Assembly (NCBI GenBank): GCA_013824905.1 | Contig: PNOO01000020.1 | Location: 1 to 18,364, forward strand | Direction: 5' to 3' | DNA length: 18,364 nucleotides | From: Syntrophus sp. (in: bacteria) | GTDB taxonomy: Bacteria; Desulfobacterota; Syntrophia; Syntrophales; UBA5619 | Shown: one piece after another, positions 8,119 to 15,691 of the stretch | Numbering within the stretch: position 1 is the stretch's first letter | How the letters are laid out: each line of letters opens with the position of its first letter | Notes under the pieces: generated by a model | Databases searched by the model: none | What the model was told of the DNA's origin: nothing | The model's input: only the letters and a program-made list of their open reading frames with translations | Position numbers and translations under genes: made by a program

Positions 8119-8424
8119 GATTTTCTCCTCCGTCATCCGATTTGTCCGGGTAAGGTTATAGGTTATCGGGCACTCTTTTACCCCAAGTCCCATTACCCTT
8201 TTTGGGTTTTAATTGTCAAGATGAATCGAAATCCTTAATCCGAATCTCAGTTTGTTTCAAATCCCATAGGGTTTCACGCAAGCCGGAGGATCGTTCGATA
8301 CATCTGGAAACAGCCCGGATGAAAAGCTCTTCATTAGAGCAGATCACGATCCGATAGAACTCAGGCTTTAAATATGTTATTAGCATTACGGCCAGAACAT
8401 TTATCGCCATGAAGGATGGGAAAT
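8119..8424. other. Divergent intergenic region between PTS IIA and rhodanese genes
   Basis: These 306 bases should hold the promoters of both flanking genes. On the minus strand a perfect -35 hexamer TTGACA lies at 8214-8219, but no good -10 follows at 16-18 bases (TAATGG at best). A TATAAC hexamer is at 8155-8160 minus. A small dyad ACCC-TTTTT-GGGT at 8195-8207 lies between them and could be an operator or weak hairpin. A 64-codon minus-strand frame (8216-8410) overlaps the region. It has no ribosome binding site and I do not recognise it, so it is not called as a gene. Neither promoter can be assigned with confidence. Confidence 0.4.
8125..8131 (-). promoter_or_regulatory. Shine-Dalgarno that decides the PTS IIA start
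   Basis: GGAGGAG on the minus strand, 6 bases before the ATG at 8118. It excludes the longer open frame as the likely start. Confidence 0.7.
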
Positions 8425-8772
8425 ATGAAAAAATGGCTGATCGCCTTGATCGTCATCGGGCTTGTCTTTGGAATGGGGTCTCCATCCTTCAGTGCCGATA
8501 TTGCAAAACTTCTTATCATCGATGTCAGGACGGAGGCAGAATGGAAGAGCGGCCATATCGAAGGCGCGGTTTTGATTCCATATGAGAAGATCGAAGAAAA
8601 GATCGGTACAGTCGCCAAGGACAAGTCTAAACGCATTTATTTGTATTGTCGAACCGGCCGGCGGGCGAACATAGCGAAGGACTCCCTCGACAAGCTCGGC
8701 TATAAAGACGTTATCAATCTAAAGACGCTGGAGAATGCTGCGGAGGCAATGAAATTGAAAATTGTGAAGTGA
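8425..8772 (+). CDS. Exported single-domain rhodanese (PspE-like)
   Basis: This is a small rhodanese-type sulfurtransferase, probably periplasmic. In the 115-residue protein, a signal peptide (MKKW, a hydrophobic core, cleavage likely after SFSA at A24) precedes a rhodanese domain. The domain has IIDVRTEAEW (31-40), HIEGAVLIP (44-52) and the active-site loop YCRTGRR with the persulfide cysteine at C75. The C-terminal NLKTLENA...MKLKIVK resembles the short tail of E. coli PspE. The start at 8425 is chosen because AAGGA (8412-8416) sits 8 bases before it; an ATG three codons earlier (8416) overlaps that site. The gene is transcribed away from the PTS cluster and lies 72 bases before addB. The physiological substrate is unknown. 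The catalytic cysteine makes it a likely active enzyme rather than a binding domain. Confidence 0.85.
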   Translation: MKKWLIALIVIGLVFGMGSPSFSADIAKLLIIDVRTEAEWKSGHIEGAVLIPYEKIEEKIGTVAKDKSKRIYLYCRTGRRANIAKDSLDKLGYKDVINLKTLENAAEAMKLKIVK

Positions 8773-8844
8773 GAAACTGTCTCGATTGGGATGGTGTCAG
8801 CCTAAACCGCATTGTTGGCGTAAAGTTAAAAGGAGTCTGTCGTT

Positions 8845-11262
8845 GTGACCCACCAGATCGCCCATCCCAACCCTCTGCCGGATGGCCTCCATCCAGCTGT
8901 AGATGCCCTCATCGAGCGACTCCGCGCCCATTACCCCGACATGAGTGGATTCACAGCCATTTCTATGACGGGCCGCGGCCGCGACTTTTTGCATCACCTC
9001 GTTCATACCCGGATCGGCGGTCTCCTCCCGATCATTCTTTCCTTCGACGACTATAGGACCCGCTGTATCGCCGAGGCAACCGGCCGCATGGCCGTACCGG
9101 AGGATGAAGCCTTTCTCCGTTTCCATGCCCTTCGGTGCCGTGAAGAGGGTTGCTCCCTACCCCCGGCCGACACTCAGCGGCTGCTCTCGTTCCTGACCAC
9201 GATCGCCGAGTTCTCCGTGGCCATCCCGGAGTTGCGCGCCCTGGACCGGATCGGGCACGATCAACTCGACCGGATCGACCGGTTCTTCGCAACGATGGAG
9301 GCATTCCGCGTCCGCCTGGCCGCCGAGGGGCTGTTCTATCCTCCCTTCGAAACGGCGCGACTGGCCGACCTCACGCCTGGTAATGGCGAGTTCTTCGTCG
9401 GCCTGCCCCTCATGACCCCGGTAAACGAGCGGTTTTTCAGCCGCATCCCTCGCGATCGGCTCTTTGTGGACGCGCCACTCTTCGGCCCCCACATGCCTAC
9501 AGAGCCGCCCGATTATGAGACGGCCCTGTCGCTCGTCCGGCGTATCGGGATCACCGAGCGCCGCGATCCGGGCGAAGGGCTCGATTTCTCCGAGCTGGCC
9601 GAACGGGCCGCCCTGCCGACGCTCCTCGCCCGGGAGATCGACGCCTTCTTGCGTGGGCCGCGGGGCGACGGGGAGCAGCTCTTCATCGTGCCCCTGGACG
9701 AGAGACTCTCTTTTTATCTCTGGAAGCTCCTCTTTCGCCCCCTCGGCGGACAGGTCAACTTCGTCCCCTGGCTTCCCTTTGCCCACTTTGCGGCGGCGCA
9801 CCGCCTGCGCGAGGCGATCCACAGCGGCAAAGGAGTGGCAACGGTACGGCGGGATCTCGTCGCCGAACTCACCGCCCGGTGGAACGAGCTCGACGAGGCC
9901 GACCATTCCGCCTTCGAGGGGGCGATCACCCTCTGCGACGAACTGGATCGTCACCGCCCTCTCATGGGTGACGAGTGGGCGCCCCTAGCCGAGTACCTGA
10001 TCGTCGCCAAGAAGCTGCGGCTGCGCGGCAGGCGCACCGCCCCAATCCAGGTGGTGGGGATGGGCGATGCGACCGGCATCCCCTATCGACGCGCCGTTAT
10101 CCTGCCGATGAACAGCGGCATCTTCCCGCCAAAGCCCTTCAGCGGTCCCTACCTGAACCTGATCCATCTGCCGCGCATCCACCGGGCGCAATACGAGGCG
10201 GACGATCTCGCCCTGCGGCAGTTTCTTTCCTTCGGACGCACGGGCCACATCGCGGCCCTCTACGACCAGGCAAACGGCGAGGCGCCGTCGCCCCACTTCT
10301 CATTTCTTACTACCGAATTCGGCCGGAAAGCGGTGAAACGGCTGATGGCCCCGACAATCTTCCAGGTGCCCGCCGGCAGCCCCGCCCTGGAGAACACTGC
10401 TGAGCTGAAGGAGCAGCTTCGGCGGCACACCTGGTCCTTCAGTTCACTGAAGCGCTTTTTCACCTGTCCGTGCCGCTTTATCCTTGAAGAGATCCAGGGG
10501 GTGACACCGCCCCCCTGCTTCGAAGAGGAAGAGCATGCGAATCTCCTCATCGGAGATTTCCTCCACCGTTTCTTCGCGGAGCTGAAGGATCACCGCCCTG
10601 CCGTCGAACGGTGGCGCGAACGATTTGACGAGAGCTGGGAGAGCGACGAGGATCTCCGTGCGAAACTCCCGGACCAGGCCGTTCGCAAGGCCATCGTCCA
10701 AAGCCATCTGGCCGATATTGCCGCCTGGGAGAAGGAAACGGGCCGGCCGCTCCTCTTTTCCGACGAGGTGACGGCGGCCGAACTCGAACTGAGGGCCCCT
10801 TTCGGCGGCGGCCGTTACCAACTCAAAGGACGCATCGACCGCCTGCAGCTTCAGGGGGATAAACAGCTCATCACCGATCTGAAATACAAGGACAAGAAAA
10901 AGGTCTCCGAAAGGGACCGGCTGACCGACCGGCTGGAAGAGACCGACTCCTTTGACGACCGTTTCCAGCTCGTCATCTATGCCTATCTCGCCCTGTGCAA
11001 TAAGAGAGCGACGCCCGGCCTGCTCGATGCGGCCCATATCTTCCTGCGGCCGAGGGTGCGCGGCGATTATGAGGGCCGCCTCGCGGCGGAGGACTTGGCC
11101 GGCTGCGACGCCACGATGGAGCGCATCGCTGAGCGGCTCGACGGGATGTTGGCCCTGGAGCGATTTACCCCCAACTACCGTGCCGATGGCTGTTCTTACT
11201 GCCCCCACAAGGCGCTCTGCCTCAAGCCGGACCTCTACCGGACGGGAGGCCGCCCATGGTGA
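8845..11262 (+). CDS. addB: AddB-like subunit of a helicase-nuclease (PD-(D/E)XK nuclease with Fe-S staple)
   Basis: This is the B subunit of an AddAB-type enzyme that processes double-strand DNA ends for RecA-dependent repair. It has 805 residues, shorter than Bacillus AddB (about 1160). The N-terminal half resembles a UvrD-like helicase fold, but the place of the Walker A motif reads SMTGRGRDFL without GKT, so it is probably not an ATPase. The C-terminal nuclease has GRIDR (662-666) and D678-L-K680, the PD-(D/E)XK core. Cysteines C541, C783, C786 and C792 fit the AddB-type [4Fe-4S] staple that brackets this domain. The start is GTG at 8845 with AAAAGGAG at 8828-8835, 9 bases away. It overlaps addA by 7 bases (ATGGTGA). 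Adjacency to addA and the cysteine pattern support AddB over a lone PD-(D/E)XK protein. Confidence 0.88.
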   Translation: MTHQIAHPNPLPDGLHPAVDALIERLRAHYPDMSGFTAISMTGRGRDFLHHLVHTRIGGLLPIILSFDDYRTRCIAEATGRMAVPEDEAFLRFHALRCREEGCSLPPADTQRLLSFLTTIAEFSVAIPELRALDRIGHDQLDRIDRFFATMEAFRVRLAAEGLFYPPFETARLADLTPGNGEFFVGLPLMTPVNERFFSRIPRDRLFVDAPLFGPHMPTEPPDYETALSLVRRIGITERRDPGEGLDFSELAERAALPTLLAREIDAFLRGPRGDGEQLFIVPLDERLSFYLWKLLFRPLGGQVNFVPWLPFAHFAAAHRLREAIHSGKGVATVRRDLVAELTARWNELDEADHSAFEGAITLCDELDRHRPLMGDEWAPLAEYLIVAKKLRLRGRRTAPIQVVGMGDATGIPYRRAVILPMNSGIFPPKPFSGPYLNLIHLPRIHRAQYEADDLALRQFLSFGRTGHIAALYDQANGEAPSPHFSFLTTEFGRKAVKRLMAPTIFQVPAGSPALENTAELKEQLRRHTWSFSSLKRFFTCPCRFILEEIQGVTPPPCFEEEEHANLLIGDFLHRFFAELKDHRPAVERWRERFDESWESDEDLRAKLPDQAVRKAIVQSHLADIAAWEKETGRPLLFSDEVTAAELELRAPFGGGRYQLKGRIDRLQLQGDKQLITDLKYKDKKKVSERDRLTDRLEETDSFDDRFQLVIYAYLALCNKRATPGLLDAAHIFLRPRVRGDYEGRLAAEDLAGCDATMERIAERLDGMLALERFTPNYRADGCSYCPHKALCLKPDLYRTGGRPW

Positions 11263-14081
11263 AAAGCCTCTTCGTCACCGCCTCAGCCGGTTCGGGGAAG
11301 ACCTTCCGCCTGACCCGGGAGGTCCGCCGCCATATCGAACGGGATACGGAATTCGTCGTCGCCGCTACCTTCACCCGCGCCGCGGCGGCCGAGATGGAAA
11401 AACGGATCCTCGAAGCGATCGATAAGGGTGAGGAGAGCCCCGCCGACAAACTGCGGCTCATCATGCGGGCCGCCAGGGTCCACTTCTCGACGATCGATGC
11501 GCTCTTCCACCGGTTTCTCTCGACGGAAGCCACTGTGCCGCAGGTGGCCGACGATCACGAGAAAGCGCTCATCACCGCGATCGCCGACGAGCGTTTTTTT
11601 CAGCATCCGCGCATTCTCGCCAACATCGAAAGCATCCTGATCGCGGCGCGGATCCTCCACATGCAACCCGAGTCGCTGGTCGAAGCGTTGGACAAGGGCA
11701 AAGAGGCGCTGGATGCATGGACCTGTCCCGACAACCTGCTTGACAAGCTCAAGGGCAATCAGGCGCGCCTCGTCGCCGAGTACGGACGGTTGCAGACACA
11801 GGTGCAGGCGGTCGCTGAGGTGACGAGGGGGGCCCTGCGCACGCAGGTGGTCGACCCCCTTCTCGATCCGCTAGCCGCGGTGGATCTCAAACGGGCACTC
11901 TTCCTCAAATCCGATCTGGCGGACGTTCGTGTGGCCGCCGCCGACTGCGGGACGCCCGCCTACACCGCCTTGCGGGAGCTCTATCCCCCGATGCGCCGCC
12001 TCGTCGCCGAACATCTCATCAACACCAAACGGTTGCGCAGCGCCCTTCTCAAGCGCTTCAGCGCCTTGCGGGCCGCAGTGCTCACCAAGGAGAAGGAAAA
12101 ACTCGGTCGGCTCTATTTCGACGATATCCCCAAGGCGCTCATTGCCCTTGACGGGCCTGAAAGCCACGACCGGCCGCTCTTCATGGCACGCCTCTATGAA
12201 CTGGGCTTCCACCGGACGGCCCATCTGCTCCTCGACGAGTTCCAGGACACGTCGCAAATCCAGTTTGACCTGCTGAGGCCGCTGATCGAGGATATCCTCA
12301 GCTCCGTGGGGGAAAATGCCGAGGGGGAACGGTCGATCTTTCTCGTGGGAGACTGGAAACAGTCGATCTACCAATGGCGGGATGCGGCGCCCGATCAGCT
12401 CCGGGACTGCATGGCCCCAGCCCTCTCCAGCGGACAGATCGCCGCCGAGACGCTGCCCTACAACTACCGTTCGACGCCGCTTCTCATCGCGTTTTTCAAC
12501 CATCTGGTCGCCGAGCTCTTCGCCGGAACCGACAAGGTCAACCTTCAGGCGTCGCCCGAAAAGCCGAAGCATCCCTACGGTGGGATCTCCGAGGTGGCGG
12601 TCATCCCGGCCATCTGCGGAGCCGGCGACGATCCGGCCTACGATCGGCTCGTCGAGGCCATTATACAAAAAAAGGCGGAGTGTGGGTGCCCCTGGGGCAG
12701 TATCGCGGTCCTATGCTCCACCAACGGGCATATGGACAAGGCCGCGGCAGCGCTGGCACGGGCCGGAATTCCCACCTCGGGGATCCGCGGACGCGAGCTC
12801 TTGTCGCTCCGCGAAGGGACGGCGCTCTGGCTTTCACTCATCGCCCTTTTCATCGGGAATGACGGCCGCTTCATCCACCGCGCCCTCACTGCACTGGGCT
12901 ATGACGAGTCCCTGACGGCCGCCGTCACCCGGCTTGCTGGGACCATCGGCAATGCCCCCCGGCCGCACCGTTTTGCAGCCTTTGCCTCCGCCCTGCGCAC
13001 CCTGATGCCCCATTTCCCGCGCGTCCTCATAGAGACGCTGTGGGACGAGGCGGAGCGTTACTTCAACCGTCCCGACGCCGTCGATGCCGGTGCCTTCCTG
13101 GGCTATCTGCTCACGATGTCGCACCTCATCACCGTACCCGAGGGAGAGCACGCCGACCGGGTGAAACTGGCAACGATCCACGGCACCAAGGGGCTTGAAT
13201 TTCCCCATGTCTTTCTCTTCTGGAAAGAGGGACTCGACAGGGCGCCCGAGATCCCCCATTCCGACGACGGCTGTCCGCTCAGCCTGAGCAAGGATGAGCT
13301 CGCCTTTCTCGCCACCGGCCCGATAGCGGGAGCCGCTGCCATCGCGGAGGCGGCGGCAGCGGTGAAAGAAGAGAAGACCGAAGAGACGGCGAACCTCCTC
13401 TATGTCGCCGCGACCCGCGCCGTGAAAAGCCTGACGATCCTCCTGCGGGCCGACAGGGAGGGCGCACTGAAAGGCTTCGGCGAGCTGATGTTTCGCACAG
13501 CCCAGACAACCATACCGGATGCCGAGCGTACCGAATTCGGCTGGCGGCATGACTACGGTCCCGAGAAGCCGCGGCCTTCCGATCACGAGGAGCTGACGGC
13601 TCCCGATCTGGCCGAAGGTGTTGTCACACCGGCCGATAGCGACGAGATCGACCCGGCGCTGCGCTCCGCCGCCATCGAGGCAGGGATCGAGCGAGGGCTC
13701 CGCATCCACGCGGCGCTCGCCCGGCTCACCAGTGCTCGCAAAACGATCGCCCCGGACAACTTGGCCGCAGAGGAACTGGCCGCTGTCAAGCGGTTCTTCA
13801 GTGACGAGAAGGTGCGTGAGATCCTCTTCCGCCCCGGGAAGGTGCTCACCGAACAGCATCTCTCCGATACCCGCATGTTCGGCATCGTCGACCGGCTCAT
13901 CATCGCCCCCGACCGCATCACCCTCATCGACTTCAAGACGGGGCGCGTCGGCCATCTCGCCGACAAGTACCGCCCCCAGATGATCCGCTACCACACCATC
14001 CTCCAAGGTCTCTTCCCAGGGCGCCCGATCGAATGCTACCTCCTGTTCGTGGACGAACCGCGCCGCATTGTGACGATCTGA
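11256..14081 (+). CDS. addA: AddA-like ATP-dependent helicase-nuclease subunit (UvrD superfamily 1A)
   Basis: This is the motor and second nuclease of AddAB. In the 941-residue protein, Walker A is ASAGSGKT (9-16), motif Ia is TFTRAAAAEM, Walker B is LLLDEFQDTS (D327, E328), motif III is GDWKQSIYQWR (365-375) and motif IV is YNYRST (402-407). Motif V is TIHGTKGLEFP (640-650) and motif VI is YVAATRA (716-722). The C-terminal PD-(D/E)XK nuclease has GIVDR (876-880) and D892-F-K894. All helicase motifs are intact. It is shorter than Bacillus AddA (about 1230). The ATG at 11256 follows GGGAGG with 6 bases between; a GTG is the second codon. The start overlaps the addB stop, so the two subunits are translationally coupled. 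A HigA-like gene begins within 25 bases of the stop. Confidence 0.93.
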   Translation: MVKSLFVTASAGSGKTFRLTREVRRHIERDTEFVVAATFTRAAAAEMEKRILEAIDKGEESPADKLRLIMRAARVHFSTIDALFHRFLSTEATVPQVADDHEKALITAIADERFFQHPRILANIESILIAARILHMQPESLVEALDKGKEALDAWTCPDNLLDKLKGNQARLVAEYGRLQTQVQAVAEVTRGALRTQVVDPLLDPLAAVDLKRALFLKSDLADVRVAAADCGTPAYTALRELYPPMRRLVAEHLINTKRLRSALLKRFSALRAAVLTKEKEKLGRLYFDDIPKALIALDGPESHDRPLFMARLYELGFHRTAHLLLDEFQDTSQIQFDLLRPLIEDILSSVGENAEGERSIFLVGDWKQSIYQWRDAAPDQLRDCMAPALSSGQIAAETLPYNYRSTPLLIAFFNHLVAELFAGTDKVNLQASPEKPKHPYGGISEVAVIPAICGAGDDPAYDRLVEAIIQKKAECGCPWGSIAVLCSTNGHMDKAAAALARAGIPTSGIRGRELLSLREGTALWLSLIALFIGNDGRFIHRALTALGYDESLTAAVTRLAGTIGNAPRPHRFAAFASALRTLMPHFPRVLIETLWDEAERYFNRPDAVDAGAFLGYLLTMSHLITVPEGEHADRVKLATIHGTKGLEFPHVFLFWKEGLDRAPEIPHSDDGCPLSLSKDELAFLATGPIAGAAAIAEAAAAVKEEKTEETANLLYVAATRAVKSLTILLRADREGALKGFGELMFRTAQTTIPDAERTEFGWRHDYGPEKPRPSDHEELTAPDLAEGVVTPADSDEIDPALRSAAIEAGIERGLRIHAALARLTSARKTIAPDNLAAEELAAVKRFFSDEKVREILFRPGKVLTEQHLSDTRMFGIVDRLIIAPDRITLIDFKTGRVGHLADKYRPQMIRYHTILQGLFPGRPIECYLLFVDEPRRIVTI

Positions 14082-14105
14082 GAGGTGTTGAAAAAAGAGA
14101 AACCG

Positions 14106-14420
14106 ATGGCTATCGAAAATAAGGAACCACGGACCATCAGGCCCACCCATCCGGGGCAGATGCTCCGCGAGGATTTTCTTCCGGACTATGGGCTGACGAC
14201 GGCCGGGTTGGCAGAAGCTTTGGGTGTATCGCGTCAGACGATCAATGAGGTCCTTCGGGAGAAACGGGCCATCAGCCTGGTGATGGCCCTGCGACGGGCC
14301 CAACTGTTCGGCAACGCCCCGGAGTTCTGGCTGAATGCCCAGCGTGCCTATGACCTGTGGCAGGCGAAACGGGACAATCAAACAGAGATCGGAAAGATCA
14401 AGCCGTTGCGCGCAGCATGA
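14106..14420 (+). CDS. higA: HigA-family (XRE/VapI-type) addiction-module antitoxin, no adjacent toxin
   Basis: This is a helix-turn-helix protein of the HigA antitoxin family, which normally represses its operon and neutralises a HigB RNase. The 104 residues have the family signature HPGQMLREDFLPDYGLT (15-31). A Cro/XRE helix-turn-helix follows (LAEALGVSRQTINEVLREKRAIS, about 35-57), then the tail NAPEFWLNAQRAYDLW (70-85). The frame is also open from GTG at 14085, but family N-termini fit the ATG at 14106 better; both have weak ribosome binding sites. In higBA loci the toxin lies just upstream, but here addA does, only 24 bases away. I see no HigB-like frame downstream either. It could be an orphan antitoxin, a domesticated regulator, or the remnant of a broken module. 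The family is clear; the role is not. Confidence 0.87.
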   Translation: MAIENKEPRTIRPTHPGQMLREDFLPDYGLTTAGLAEALGVSRQTINEVLREKRAISLVMALRRAQLFGNAPEFWLNAQRAYDLWQAKRDNQTEIGKIKPLRAA

Positions 14421-14804
14421 GAGCTCAGCGCCTGCCGAGCCAGCCGGTCCCATCGGCCCTTCATCATCGCCGTGGCGCATCCGGAAAGGAAAAAGATCCA
14501 TGCCCTTTACATTGCACCATCATTCCGCAGTTTCCGCTTAGAATATGCCCTTGATCGACCGAAAATCGAAAGACAGAATCCGCAAGGCCAGCGAAGAACG
14601 GTTACAGAATGACCTGCACGACGCGAGTTTAGTGGAGACGGTCGCCATTAATTCCTGAACCTGGTAACATTGAATGAACCGCTCATAGCAAACTTCAATA
14701 ATACTCCTTGACTTAATTCCACTCTAGGTATCCACTGTAACTAACATCATGAAAAAAGTGTGTTTTATTTTATTAACAAAAGCAGAAAGAAAGACGATCA
14801 ATAG
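14421..14804. other. Gene-poor gap after higA, possible decayed coding sequence then AT-rich DNA
   Basis: These 384 bases hold no gene I can support. Directly after the higA stop its frame stays open for 63 codons (to TGA at 14610-14612). Part of this reads like real protein (HPERKKIHALYIAPS, then LEYALDRPKIE) but has only an internal GTG (14472) with no ribosome binding site. A 37-codon frame at 14545-14658 is likewise unsupported. From about 14660 the sequence turns AT-rich; the 60 bases at 14701-14760 are 35% GC by hand count. A TTGACT hexamer at 14708-14713 lacks a convincing -10. A 19-codon frame at 14749-14808 overlaps the next ORF start by ATGA. Confidence 0.4.
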
Positions 14805-15161
14805 ATGAATGAAGATTTGCTCGACTACTTGGTCAGAATGATCAGACCGCTATTCCCAATGAATGCCTATATTGTTTCGGGCATATCCGGAGGCGATTAT
14901 ATAATACAAATCGATTGGAAACTCGATAACAACATCCACTACCCCAATAAGCGTTCCAGGAAAATTATGATAAAAATCTCAGAGAATGCAATTCAAGATT
15001 ATCTAGACCATAAAAAAGAACGGGGTGAATTATATGACAACAGGCTAAAAAACTTAATTTATCAGTGGTATAATGTTTTTAATCCTCATCACGACGTTGG
15101 CACGACCAGACTTACACCTATTGAGAATTGGTTAATCTCAAAGGACTTACTCAATGCATAA
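14805..15161 (+). CDS. Hypothetical protein, unrecognised (118 residues)
   Basis: I do not recognise this protein. It has 118 residues, is soluble and rich in charged and aromatic residues, and shows no signal peptide, membrane segment or known motif. Its middle (IMIKISENAIQDYLDHKKERG) looks helical. Its coding composition differs sharply from the addAB genes: AT-rich codons such as ATA, AAA, TTA and AGA are frequent. That suggests a different origin. The ATG at 14805 has no good Shine-Dalgarno, but the stop of a 19-codon upstream frame overlaps it (ATGA), so coupled translation is possible. A second small ORF follows after 70 bases on the same strand. It could be a small mobile-element or defence-island gene, but nothing in the sequence proves it. 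Confidence 0.55.
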   Translation: MNEDLLDYLVRMIRPLFPMNAYIVSGISGGDYIIQIDWKLDNNIHYPNKRSRKIMIKISENAIQDYLDHKKERGELYDNRLKNLIYQWYNVFNPHHDVGTTRLTPIENWLISKDLLNA

Positions 15162-15231
15162 AGATATATTGAGCTCCTCAAATAAAGGATAAACAAGAGG
15201 ATTCAGGAGAAAAAGAGAAAGGGAAAACGGA

Positions 15232-15426
15232 ATGGAAGTAATAAGGCTGAAGCACGAATGGCGTGGACACCCTGTGGGAACTATTGTAAAAGTAAGCGAT
15301 GACTGCGCGAATACCATGTTTCAGAGAGATACCGCAGAGAGGATGGAAACTGAGAATAACGTGGCAATAAAAGATAAACTCCAACGTGTGGTGGCTGATA
15401 GAAAGCTTAAAACCTTAAATAAATGA
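15232..15426 (+). CDS. Small hypothetical protein, resembles small phage accessory proteins
   Basis: This protein has 64 residues. The first half (MEVIRLKHEWRGHPVGTIV, then VSDDCANTMFQRDTAERM) follows a pattern seen in many small phage proteins: a strand, a glycine turn, V.VS, then a helix ending in 'A.R' next to an acidic residue. That similarity is by eye only. The second half is charged and probably helical. The ATG has AAAGGG (15218-15223) 8 bases upstream, a good ribosome binding site that supports real expression. It lies in the AT-rich patch behind the 118-residue ORF and is the last plus-strand gene before a convergent gap. No other phage genes are visible, so it may be a lone remnant. 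Confidence 0.5.
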   Translation: MEVIRLKHEWRGHPVGTIVKVSDDCANTMFQRDTAERMETENNVAIKDKLQRVVADRKLKTLNK

Positions 15427-15592
15427 AGAATTTTATGATATCTTCAATAACAATGACAACAGCTCTTTGTAGATCGATAGTATCTGATTCTACCGCAATA
15501 ATTGAAAGTTACCTCTGCATCTTTTTAAACAGCGCAACTGTTGTATAATTGGACAGGATACAGAAGATGTTGATCTCTATTTGCAGGTGATT

Positions 15593-15611
15593 CAGGGGGC
15601 TATCTCCCCTG
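15593..15611. repeat. Short inverted repeat (hairpin), CAGGGG/CCCCTG
   Basis: Arms CAGGGG (15593-15598) and CCCCTG (15606-15611) with a 7-base loop, in the gap between two convergent genes. No T-run follows on either strand, so it is not a standard terminator by itself. Confidence 0.5.
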
Positions 15612-15643
15612 GTCTTCGTATTGCGCATGGTATGATACGGACA

Positions 15644-15674
15644 TCCGGCTGATTATGAGGGTAGATCAGCCGGA
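15644..15674. repeat. Perfect 10-bp inverted repeat between convergent genes
   Basis: TCCGGCTGAT (15644-15653) and ATCAGCCGGA (15665-15674) pair perfectly around an 11-base loop. It lies 18 bases beyond the stop of the minus-strand ATPase gene and 217 bases beyond the plus-strand small ORF. It is placed like a bidirectional terminator stem but lacks the U-tract of a Rho-independent terminator. It could also stabilise mRNA 3' ends or be a protein site. Confidence 0.55.
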
Positions 15675-15691
15675 CGCTATGAGTTGAATGT

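Noticed and set aside
8191..8219. Complete sigma-70 promoter for the PTS cluster
   Set aside because: TTGACA is perfect but the hexamers at 17 and 18 bases (GTAATG, TAATGG) match TATAAT poorly. No sigma-54 GG/GC pattern was found either.
8216..8410. 64-codon minus-strand frame in the divergent region
   Set aside because: No Shine-Dalgarno, no recognised domain, and it ends inside the TTGACA hexamer. Kept only as an observation.
12834..14501. Long minus-strand frame (555 codons) opposite addA
   Set aside because: It lies wholly opposite a gene with all UvrD and nuclease motifs. Its translation has no recognisable motif and is explained by GC-rich codon structure.
14417..14554. 45-codon frame starting at an ATGA overlap with higA
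   Set aside because: The overlap looks like coupling, but the Pro/His/Arg/Cys-rich translation does not look like a protein and there is no toxin similarity.
15593..15674. Rho-independent terminators in the convergent gap
   Set aside because: The stems are real but neither strand has a T-run after them, so they are listed as inverted repeats only.
14660..15691. Insertion sequence or prophage in the AT-rich patch
   Set aside because: No transposase, integrase, terminal repeats or target duplication could be seen. Low GC and one phage-like small ORF are not enough.
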